From the NCBI GenBank assembly GCA_002473165.1, contig DKSD01000068.1, positions 1 through 64,000 of the forward strand: a stretch of DNA of 64,000 nt. Reading direction: 5' to 3'. The stretch comes from Succinatimonas sp. UBA7265. Lineage in GTDB: Bacteria; Pseudomonadota; Gammaproteobacteria; Enterobacterales; Succinivibrionaceae. A model generated the notes under the pieces. It was given only the letters and a program-made list of their open reading frames with translations. It made no database searches and was not told the DNA's origin. The position numbers and the translations under genes are program-made. Positions within the stretch are counted from its first letter, which is position 1. Every line of letters begins with the position of its first letter. Shown in pieces: positions 16,223 to 22,677 of this stretch.

Positions 16223-16831
16223 ATGGAAGTTGCAAGCTATGCTGCCAACATTGCGCCGCCGGTCTTCTCGCAAAGCGTAGAGGAGGCCAAGCGGGACAAT
16301 TATGCCCGCCAGACCATCCCGCAGCCCCAGAATTCCCAAAATTCGCAGCAGTCAGGCGAGGCGCTGTCCCAGGGCACCACCGGAACCAACTCGTCGCTGT
16401 ATGCCCAGACTGAGGGCTTGATCCGCGCCGCTGATGACAAGAGCGGCGGCAAAGGCGGCAGGCAGGACAAGAGCTCAGGGAAAGAAGAGAAAGGCCGCGC
16501 TGAAGCGCGCGGCGGGGCCTCGGTTGCGCAAGCAGCCAAAAGTTCCGGCGCCGCTGCCGCCGCGCGCGTAAGCTCAGGCAGTTTCAGCGCCGCGGAAAGC
16601 GCTTCGCAGTCTGTCTCCGCCTCTTTTGCGGGAGCTGCCGCGTCTGCGGACTCAAAGAGCGAAAAAAGCGAGATCCGCAAAGCCGGCATGAACGCCTTTG
16701 CGCGCTTCTCGGCTCAGGCGCTCAGCTCCATGAACGGTGACGATCAGCTGCATGCCAGAGCGGTTGCCACCCGTTACAACGGCATCTTAAGCGACTACCG
16801 CCCGGGCATTAACATCTCAGTGAGGGTCTGA
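16223..16831 (+). CDS. Unknown Ala/Ser-rich protein
   Basis: I do not recognise this 202-residue protein. The ATG at 16223 is chosen because CGGAG lies seven bases upstream. There is no signal peptide or membrane segment. Residues 30-70 are Gln/Asn/Ser-rich, 70-150 are low-complexity Gly/Lys then Ala/Ser, probably disordered, and the last 45 residues (from RKAGMNAFARFSAQ to ISVRV) look like a folded helical tail. It is a single gene, convergent with greB. Codon use looks like its neighbours, so it is probably a real lineage-specific gene rather than noise. A cytoplasmic scaffold or adaptor is conceivable but unsupported. Confidence 0.6.
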   Translation: MEVASYAANIAPPVFSQSVEEAKRDNYARQTIPQPQNSQNSQQSGEALSQGTTGTNSSLYAQTEGLIRAADDKSGGKGGRQDKSSGKEEKGRAEARGGASVAQAAKSSGAAAAARVSSGSFSAAESASQSVSASFAGAAASADSKSEKSEIRKAGMNAFARFSAQALSSMNGDDQLHARAVATRYNGILSDYRPGINISVRV

Positions 16832-16869
16832 ACATTCGGGTCTGATCCCCTTCCGGACGTAATCAGTCC

Positions 16870-17487
16870 TTATTTCACCAAGGTCTTGAGATACTCGTTC
16901 TCGATCTCTTTTTGCTCTTCCTCGGAGAGCTCCGCCACCGGTTGGTCATCCTCGGAATTTTCATCGTGCAGATAGGTGTCATAAAGCTCCTGCTCGGTAA
17001 ACCAGTCCGGGGATTTGTAAGCTATCCTGTTGACGTACCAAGTGCGATTACCTTTGGGGGTGCGCACGACGGCCTCATCGTCCACGGCCTTGCCCAGCAG
17101 CGCTTTGGCCATGGGCGAATCTATGGAAATGTAGTTGTCCCGCCCGAAAATCTCCTCAGATCCCACGATGCGGATCTGCAGGATCTTTTCCTCGTCATCG
17201 CCTGACTCGATCTCAACATAGGCGCCGAAAAACACTTTGCCTTGCTGCTGGGGGTTGTACTCGACCACCTGCAGATCGTTCAGGCAGTGCCTCAGATAGC
17301 GCACTCTCCTGTCTATCTGGGCCAAAAGCCGCTTGTTGTAGTGGTAATCGGCGTTCTCCGAGCGATCGCCCAGCGAGGCGGCCCACGCCACCTTTGCTGT
17401 AACGTCCGGTCGTTTGGTGTTCCACAGATAGTCGAGCTCTTTATGCAACTGATCGTATCCGTCACGCGTTATATATGGCAGTTTCAT
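16870..17487 (-). CDS. greB: Transcription elongation factor GreB
   Basis: GreB inserts a coiled coil into the RNA polymerase secondary channel and stimulates cleavage of backtracked RNA. The 205-residue protein has YITRDGYDQLHKELDYLW at the start, LGDRSENADYHYNKR at the coiled-coil tip with the acidic pair, and PQQQGKVFFGAYVEIE and YISIDSPMAKALLGK in the C-domain. It carries an acidic tail of about 45 residues (EDDQPVAELSEEEQKEIENEY) absent from E. coli GreB (158 aa). Its AGGTGA ribosome site directly follows the U-run of the pckA terminator hairpin. Confidence 0.93.
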   Translation of the reverse strand: MKLPYITRDGYDQLHKELDYLWNTKRPDVTAKVAWAASLGDRSENADYHYNKRLLAQIDRRVRYLRHCLNDLQVVEYNPQQQGKVFFGAYVEIESGDDEEKILQIRIVGSEEIFGRDNYISIDSPMAKALLGKAVDDEAVVRTPKGNRTWYVNRIAYKSPDWFTEQELYDTYLHDENSEDDQPVAELSEEEQKEIENEYLKTLVK

Positions 17488-17496
17488 AAATCACCT

Positions 17497-17533
17497 AAAA
17501 ACAGAACCCGGCATGCATATACATGCCGGGTTC
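17497..17533 (-). terminator. pckA terminator hairpin abutting the greB ribosome site
   Basis: A perfect 12-bp stem GAACCCGGCATG / CATGCCGGGTTC (17504-17533, 6-nt loop) is followed on the minus strand by a U5 tract, then immediately AGGTGA and the greB ATG. It ends pckA transcripts and sits inside the greB leader. Confidence 0.85.
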
Positions 17534-17567
17534 GCTGTTAAAGAACTGTCTTCAGCAGTAAATCAAA

Positions 17568-19181
17568 TTACAGCTGAGGACCGGCCTTCTTCAGGGCGCC
17601 GTCTTTGTCGAAGTCAGCAAACTTGGCAAAGTTCTTGATGAAGCGCTGGGCCAGATCCTTGGCCTTCGTCTCCCACTCGGAGGCATCTTTGTAGGTGTCG
17701 CGCGGATCGAGAATGCCGCTGTCAACGCCGTGGAGCTCGGTAGGAACCTTGAAGGAGAAGTACGGGATGGTCTTGGTCGGAGCCTTGTCGATGGAGCCGT
17801 CAAGGATGGCGTCGATGATGCCGCGGGTATCCTTGATGGAGATGCGCTTGCCGGTGCCGTTCCAGCCGGTGTTGACCAGGTAAGCGTTAGCGCCGGAGGC
17901 GTTCATGCGCTTAACAAGCACGTCAGCATAGGTGGTAGGAGGCAGTGACAGGAAAGCTGCGCCGAAGCAAGGCGAGAAGGTCGGGGTCGGCTCGGTGATG
18001 CCGCGCTCGGTGCCGGCCAGTTTGGCGGTGAAGCCGGAGAGGAAGTAGTACTTCGTCTGGTTCTTGTCCAGCAGGGACACCGGAGGCAGCACGCCGAAAG
18101 CGTCAGCGGAGAGGAAGATCACGCGCTGAGCGGCAGGGCCCTTGGAGAGAGGACGAACGATGTTCTTAATGTGGAAAATAGGATAAGAAACACGGGTGTT
18201 CTCAGTCACGGACTTGTCGGCGAAATCGACATTGCCCTTGGCATCGGTCGTGACGTTCTCAAGCAGGGCGTCGCGGTGAATGGCGTTCCAAATGTCAGGC
18301 TCATTCTCTTTGGAGAGGTTGATGACCTTGGCATAGCAGCCGCCTTCAAAGTTGAACACGCCGTCGTCATCCCAGCCGTGCTCGTCGTCGCCGATCAGCA
18401 GGCGCTTCGGATCGGTGGAAAGGGTGGTCTTGCCGGTGCCGGACAGACCGAAGAAGATGGCGGTGTTCTTGCCTTCCTTGTCGGTGTTAGCAGAGCAGTG
18501 CATGGCAGCGATGCCCTTGAGCGGCAGGAAGTAGTTCATCATGGAGAACATGCCTTTCTTCATCTCGCCGCCGTACCAGGTGTTGAGGATGATCTGCATG
18601 CGCTCAGTCAGGTTGAAGACCACAGCGGTCTCGGAGTTCAGGCCGAGCTCTTTGTAATTGGTGACCTTGGCCTTGGCGGCATTCAGAACCACGAAGTCAG
18701 GCTTGAAGCTCTGGAGTTCCTCAGGGGTCGGGCGGATGAACATGTTGGTGACGAAGTGAGCCTGCCAGGCAACTTCCATCACGAAGCGGATGCTCATACG
18801 GGTGTTGGCATTGGCGCCGCAGAAGCAGTCAACCACGTAAAGTTTCTTGTTGGAGAGCTCTTCGCCGGCGAGCTTCTTCAGTGCTTTCCAGGACTCAGTG
18901 GAGAGAGGCTTGTTGTCGTTCTTGAAGCCCTCAGTGGTCCACCAGAAAGTGTCTTTGGTGGTGTCGTCTTTGACGATGAACTTGTCTTTAGGGGAACGGC
19001 CGGTGTAGACGCCTGTCATGACGTCAACGGCGCCCATATTGGTCACAACGCCCTTGTCGTAGCCGGTCAGGCCTGCGACAGTCTCATCAGCGAACAGCTG
19101 CTTGTAGGTAGGGTTGTAAGTGATGCTGGCAGCGGAAGAAATTCCGTACTTAGCTAAATCAAGCTCGTCGTATAAGCTCAT
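17568..19181 (-). CDS. pckA: Phosphoenolpyruvate carboxykinase (ATP)
   Basis: PckA interconverts oxaloacetate and PEP with ATP/ADP. In succinate-forming anaerobes it runs in the carboxylating direction and fixes CO2. The 537-residue protein has the P-loop GLSGTGKTTLS, kinase-2 motif LIGDDEHGWDDDGVFNFEGG, TGRSPKDKFIV, and ITEPTPTF...GAAFLSLPP. From memory it is very close to Anaerobiospirillum PckA. The ATG at 19181 has GGAG seven bases upstream and gives the family N-terminus. The leader carries a hairpin-U6 element and two palindromes, suggesting tight control. It is followed by greB. Confidence 0.97.
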   Translation of the reverse strand: MSLYDELDLAKYGISSAASITYNPTYKQLFADETVAGLTGYDKGVVTNMGAVDVMTGVYTGRSPKDKFIVKDDTTKDTFWWTTEGFKNDNKPLSTESWKALKKLAGEELSNKKLYVVDCFCGANANTRMSIRFVMEVAWQAHFVTNMFIRPTPEELQSFKPDFVVLNAAKAKVTNYKELGLNSETAVVFNLTERMQIILNTWYGGEMKKGMFSMMNYFLPLKGIAAMHCSANTDKEGKNTAIFFGLSGTGKTTLSTDPKRLLIGDDEHGWDDDGVFNFEGGCYAKVINLSKENEPDIWNAIHRDALLENVTTDAKGNVDFADKSVTENTRVSYPIFHIKNIVRPLSKGPAAQRVIFLSADAFGVLPPVSLLDKNQTKYYFLSGFTAKLAGTERGITEPTPTFSPCFGAAFLSLPPTTYADVLVKRMNASGANAYLVNTGWNGTGKRISIKDTRGIIDAILDGSIDKAPTKTIPYFSFKVPTELHGVDSGILDPRDTYKDASEWETKAKDLAQRFIKNFAKFADFDKDGALKKAGPQL

Positions 19182-19194
19182 TGTCTTTCTCCAC

Positions 19195-19216
19195 AAAAAA
19201 TCCGAGATGATCTCGG
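19195..19216 (-). promoter_or_regulatory. Hairpin-U6 element abutting the pckA ribosome site (candidate attenuator)
   Basis: CCGAGA / TCTCGG (19202-19207, 19211-19216, triloop TGA) is followed on the minus strand by A-UUUUUU-GU and then GGAG-N7-ATG of pckA. The gene behind it is divergent, so it is not a terminator for an upstream minus-strand gene. Confidence 0.65.
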
Positions 19217-19235
19217 CGTAATTTTTACTTTGACA

Positions 19236-19241
19236 ATTTTA
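19236..19241 (-). promoter_or_regulatory. -10 hexamer of pckA
   Basis: On the minus strand TAAAAT is placed to give a leader of about 50 bases. The corresponding -35 (TAGGAT, 19259-19264) is poor and lies inside an inverted repeat, suggesting dependence on a regulator. Confidence 0.45.
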
Positions 19242-19246
19242 CAGTA

Positions 19247-19267
19247 AATTAGGGGCAGATCCTAATT
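19247..19267. promoter_or_regulatory. Inverted repeat AATTAGG-N7-CCTAATT over the pckA -35 region
   Basis: Perfect 7-bp arms with a 7-bp spacer span the predicted spacer and -35 of the pckA promoter. Size and symmetry fit a dimeric repressor operator. Confidence 0.55.
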
Positions 19268-19268
19268 A

Positions 19269-19281
19269 TGAAAAATTTTCA
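19269..19281. promoter_or_regulatory. Palindrome TGAAAA-A-TTTTCA upstream of pckA
   Basis: This perfect 13-bp palindrome is one base beyond the preceding inverted repeat. It extends to TATGAAAAATTTTCACA, which resembles a CRP site (TGTGA...TCACA) but with a 7-bp rather than 6-bp spacer. Confidence 0.45.
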
Positions 19282-19420
19282 CACCATTATTTTTCGCCCT
19301 CGTTATTTTCCCGTTACCTGCTTGTAATTTATAAGATAAGTGTGCATTCCTGGCATACAAACGGCACCGCTTTTCCGGGGGATTAAGGGGCCTGCCCCTG
19401 CAAATCTCTATCAGGGAAAA

Positions 19421-19448
19421 ACGTCACTCTTGACGTGAAATGTATAAT
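19421..19448 (+). promoter_or_regulatory. nfuA promoter with inverted repeat ACGTCA-CTCT-TGACGT
   Basis: A consensus TATAAT (19443-19448) is preceded by a perfect 6-bp inverted repeat (19421-19436) occupying the -35 and spacer. The TTGACG in its right arm is too close to serve as -35, so an operator or activator site is more likely. Confidence 0.5.
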
Positions 19449-19505
19449 CCTTAATGCACACTAAAACAAAGGTCTGCCGTGCCGGCACAACCTCAGGACA
19501 CAAAA

Positions 19506-20099
19506 ATGAGCAAAATTTCAGTAAGCGACAAGGCCCAGGAATACTTCCTCAAGATCATCACCAAACAGAACATGAAAGGCCTGGCCATCCGCCTGACCGC
19601 CACGAATCCGGGCACGCCGGGAGCCCAATGCGGCATCCTCTACTGCCCCAAGGAGTACATCACTCCCAACGATGAGCATTTCCAGATGAAAGGCTTTGAG
19701 ATCGTGATCGACTCAGGCGTCAGTTCCTTCCTTGATGACTCTGTCATCGACCTGGGCAAAGATGACGACGGCGGCGATCTGCTGACATTCCACGCGCCCA
19801 ACCTCACGAAGAGCCCGCTGCCTGATGACGCGCCGCTGCGCGACAAGATCGACCTTTTCATTAAGAACGTCGTCAGCCCCTCACTGGCAGGCCACGGCGG
19901 CGCCGTTGAGCTTGCAGGCGTCACTGACGACGGAGTGGTTCAGGTCAGGTTCGAAGGCGGCTGCCTGGGGTGCTCCCTGGCCTCGGTAACGCTGCAAGAC
20001 GGCATCAAGAGCCAGCTGACCCAGGCATTCCCCGGCATGATCAAAGATGTCGTGGACGTGACAAACCACGTAAAGACCGATGAGACCTACCAGGCCTGA
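19506..20099 (+). CDS. nfuA: Fe-S cluster carrier protein NfuA
   Basis: NfuA carries a [4Fe-4S] cluster to client enzymes such as lipoate synthase and aconitase. The 197-residue protein has an N-terminal degenerate A-type (HesB-like) domain and a C-terminal Nfu domain with the cluster-binding CxxC in EGGCLGCSLASVTLQDGI. The ATG at 19506 matches the family start (MSKISVSDKAQEYF) with AGGA upstream; an in-frame ATG nine codons earlier is unlikely. Monocistronic, ending at a strong bidirectional terminator. Confidence 0.93.
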   Translation: MSKISVSDKAQEYFLKIITKQNMKGLAIRLTATNPGTPGAQCGILYCPKEYITPNDEHFQMKGFEIVIDSGVSSFLDDSVIDLGKDDDGGDLLTFHAPNLTKSPLPDDAPLRDKIDLFIKNVVSPSLAGHGGAVELAGVTDDGVVQVRFEGGCLGCSLASVTLQDGIKSQLTQAFPGMIKDVVDVTNHVKTDETYQA

Positions 20100-20133
20100 G
20101 GCTGATTAGCCGCGAAAGCCTGGCTGCAAACTT

Positions 20134-20170
20134 AAAGGCCCGCCCCGGATCTCTCCGGGGCGGGCCTTTT
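20134..20170. terminator. Bidirectional terminator between nfuA and araA
   Basis: A perfect 16-bp stem (20134-20149 with 20154-20169, loop TCTC) has AAA on its left arm and TTTT on its right, serving convergent nfuA and araA. Confidence 0.9.
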
Positions 20171-20184
20171 GTGCTGTGCGGATA

Positions 20185-21624
20185 TTAGCGGTTGCTCAGC
20201 TTCATCAGATCGGCTTCGGTGGTGTCATCGCCGATGGTGATGAGTTCCGTGCCGGTGAGTTTGCAGAAGAGCTCGACATCGCGCCTGTCCAAAGCGGTCG
20301 ATACCACGCTGTGGTGCGCGCCGCCTGCATAGCACCAGCCGGCGGTGCCGATGCTGAAGTTCGGCTTGTGGCGGAACATGATCCTGGCAACCGGCAGTTT
20401 CGGCATCGGCTTGGGCTGTTTGACCAGCTCGATATCCGCGCAGACGATGCGGTAATGATCGCCCATGTCAACCATGCTCACCTGGATGCCGTCGCCCTGC
20501 ACGCCGTCAAAGACCAGGCGGGCGGGATCTTCCTTGCCGCCTATGCCTAAAGGCAGAACCTGGATTTCAGGCTTGGTGGCCGCGAAATCGACCGGCACCT
20601 CCAGCATGTGAGAAGCCAGCTCAAGCTCTTTGCCCTCGGTCAGATCGTAGGTGTAATCCTCGATAAAGCCGGTGTGCCCCTTGCGGCCTTTGGCCAAGTT
20701 CATGAACACCGCAGAAAGCGCCGAAGTCTTGTAATCGCCCTCAGGGCCAAAGCCGATGCCCCTGCCCATCAGGTTTTGGGCGGCAATGCCGGGGAGCTGC
20801 TTCATACCGTGCAGGTCCTGGAAGGTGTCGGCAAAAGCGCCAACTTTGTTTTGGGCGAGGAATTTGTCCAAAGCCACTTCGTAACGGGCCTGCTCGCGCA
20901 CCGAGTCGATGCGATCGGTCTTCATCACGTACTTGCTCTTGTACTCGTCCATCTTCTTGTCGATCTCTTTGTCGGTCACGGCATTGATGATGTCGACAAG
21001 ATCGCCCAAGGCAAAGTAGTTGCACTCCCAGCCGTAAACGATCTGGGACTCCACGCGATCGCCGTCGGTTACAGCGACTTCACGCATGCTGTTGCCAAAT
21101 GAGGCGACTTTGAGGTGGCGGGAGAAGTTGATCGCACGCGCCACGTCGATAAAGCGGCGGATCTCCTCTAAGACTTTCTGATGACGGTAGTAACCGGCAA
21201 CCACCTGATGGCGGATGTGCATGCGGGCGAGGATAAAGCCGTACTCGCGATCGCCGTGCGCAGACTGGTTAAGGTTCATGAAATCCATGTCTATGGAATC
21301 ATACGGCAGCTTCTCATTGGCCTGGGTGTGCAGGTGCAGCAGCGGCTTGCGCAGTTCCTGCAGGCCCTTAATCCACATCTTGGCCGGGGAGAAAGTGTGC
21401 ATCCAGGTCATGACGCCGATGCAGTCTTCATCGCACTGGGCTTTGCGCATGTCTGCAATGCAGGTCTCGGAATTGATGACCGTAGGGAGCAGCACGACCT
21501 CGCAGACGCCTTTGAACTGCTCGTTAAAGAAACGGGTCATCTCGGCGGCGTCAGCGGCGACGTGCTTTAAGCACTCATCGCCATAAAGATCCTGGGAACC
21601 GACGACAAAATAAAGTTTATCCAT
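20185..21624 (-). CDS. araA: L-arabinose isomerase
   Basis: AraA converts L-arabinose to L-ribulose in the cytoplasm with Mn2+. The 479-residue protein starts DKLYFVVGSQDLYG and shows the metal and catalytic regions GIGFGPEGDYKTSAL (Glu), TGFIEDYTYDL (Glu), ELASHMLEVP (His) and AGGAHHSV (His). It is slightly shorter than E. coli AraA (500). It is the last gene of an operon led by two sugar permeases and an ATPase, so those probably import arabinose. araB and araD are not in the window. Confidence 0.95.
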   Translation of the reverse strand: MDKLYFVVGSQDLYGDECLKHVAADAAEMTRFFNEQFKGVCEVVLLPTVINSETCIADMRKAQCDEDCIGVMTWMHTFSPAKMWIKGLQELRKPLLHLHTQANEKLPYDSIDMDFMNLNQSAHGDREYGFILARMHIRHQVVAGYYRHQKVLEEIRRFIDVARAINFSRHLKVASFGNSMREVAVTDGDRVESQIVYGWECNYFALGDLVDIINAVTDKEIDKKMDEYKSKYVMKTDRIDSVREQARYEVALDKFLAQNKVGAFADTFQDLHGMKQLPGIAAQNLMGRGIGFGPEGDYKTSALSAVFMNLAKGRKGHTGFIEDYTYDLTEGKELELASHMLEVPVDFAATKPEIQVLPLGIGGKEDPARLVFDGVQGDGIQVSMVDMGDHYRIVCADIELVKQPKPMPKLPVARIMFRHKPNFSIGTAGWCYAGGAHHSVVSTALDRRDVELFCKLTGTELITIGDDTTEADLMKLSNR

Positions 21625-21643
21625 TTGTTACTGTCCTTTAGCA

Positions 21644-21663
21644 GCGCCCCGCAAACGAGGCGC
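21644..21663 (-). other. Intercistronic hairpin between the permease gene and araA
   Basis: In minus-strand RNA a 7-bp stem (GCGCCUC / GGGGCGC with one G-U pair, 6-nt loop) lies between the two genes without a U-run. Such hairpins often protect upstream mRNA or tune expression within an operon. Confidence 0.5.
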
Positions 21664-21696
21664 CGGGTTAATGTCTGTTTGTTAAAGTGAAACCTG

Positions 21697-22662
21697 TTAC
21701 TTAATCACCGTCAGCGATTCGCGGTCGGCGAACACGGCCACAAAGATCAGGAAGACGATGCCCTGAATGAGCTGCATGAGCTGCGGGGTGAAACCGATCA
21801 TGGTCAGGCCGGAGGTCAGCACCACGTACAGCAACGAGCCGACGACGCAGTTTTCGAACCTCACCATGGCGCCGCCTGAAATCGGCATGCCGCCTAACAC
21901 CAGAGCGATCAGGATCTGGGTTTCCAGCATGCTGCCGCCTGAGGAGGTGACCGAGCCGATCTTGATGGCGCTGATAAACGCGGCAAAACCGGTAATGGCG
22001 CCTGCGAGCACATAGATGAAGAACTTCATGCGATCGGTGCGGATGCCGGCGAACATGGCAGCCTTCTCGCCTGCGCCGATGGCTTTCAGATCCGTGCCGA
22101 AACGGGTGAACGTAAAGCAGATGTAGCCGATCACCACCACCACGGCGGTGCAGACGACCTTGAAAGTCGTGCTGTCGAGCATGATGAGCTCAGCTGATCC
22201 TGCCACCGGCGAATTCGTGGTCAGGTACTTAATCAGGCCGCGGAACAGGAACATCGTGCAGATCGTCACGATGAAGGATTTGATCTTGCGGTTTACGTAG
22301 AAGAATCCGTTCACTGCGCCGATGGCGGCGCCGGTGGCAATGCCTGCGATGATCGCCAGCGGAATGCTGTAATTGGACACATAGCAGACCACAATGCACG
22401 ACAGGCCCAGGATCGAGCCCTGGGAAAAGTCCAGGCCGCCTACTGTCATAATGAAGAACACGCCCATGGACGCGATCATGATGACGTAAACCTGGGACAT
22501 GGCCAGCGGCAGATGCCTGAGCATGCGCCCGTTAGTCAGGAAGTTGAAGAGGATAACCATCAGCACCAGGCCGATGATCGGCAGCAGCGCGCGTACCAGC
22601 TTCATGGTCTGTGCGGATTTGAGCTGCTTTTCCTTGCTATTGGCAGCGACAGCTTGAGTCAT
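21697..22662 (-). CDS. Sugar ABC transporter permease (RbsC family), second permease
   Basis: This 321-residue inner-membrane protein has about 8-10 hydrophobic segments and the BPD_transp_2 signature region IMTVGGLDFSQGSILGLS, plus VNRKIKSFIVTICTMFLFRGL and GGMPISGGAMVRFENCVVGSLLY. It pairs with the other permease (24193-25143), giving a heterodimeric channel as in the YtfT-YjfF galactofuranose system, rather than the RbsC homodimer. It lies 15 bp downstream of the ATPase gene. Substrate, probably L-arabinose, is inferred from araA downstream. Confidence 0.85.
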   Translation of the reverse strand: MTQAVAANSKEKQLKSAQTMKLVRALLPIIGLVLMVILFNFLTNGRMLRHLPLAMSQVYVIMIASMGVFFIMTVGGLDFSQGSILGLSCIVVCYVSNYSIPLAIIAGIATGAAIGAVNGFFYVNRKIKSFIVTICTMFLFRGLIKYLTTNSPVAGSAELIMLDSTTFKVVCTAVVVVIGYICFTFTRFGTDLKAIGAGEKAAMFAGIRTDRMKFFIYVLAGAITGFAAFISAIKIGSVTSSGGSMLETQILIALVLGGMPISGGAMVRFENCVVGSLLYVVLTSGLTMIGFTPQLMQLIQGIVFLIFVAVFADRESLTVIK

Positions 22663-22677
22663 GATATTTCTCCTCCG

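Larger units (their letters stand above)
19182..19505. promoter_or_regulatory. Divergent regulatory spacer between pckA and nfuA
   Basis: This 324-bp gap holds no gene. From pckA outward it contains the leader hairpin (19195-19216), a TAAAAT -10 (19236-19241), two inverted repeats (19247-19267, 19269-19281), a GGGG-CCTG-CCCC hairpin (19387-19398), and the nfuA promoter with its own palindrome (19421-19448). Confidence 0.75.

Noticed and set aside
18171..19157. Long open frame opposite pckA (328 codons)
   Set aside because: Shadow of the strongly codon-biased pckA; no recognisable domain or start signal.
19265..19285. CRP site upstream of pckA
   Set aside because: TGTGA and a TCATA half are present, but separated by 7 rather than 6 bases; listed as a palindrome instead.
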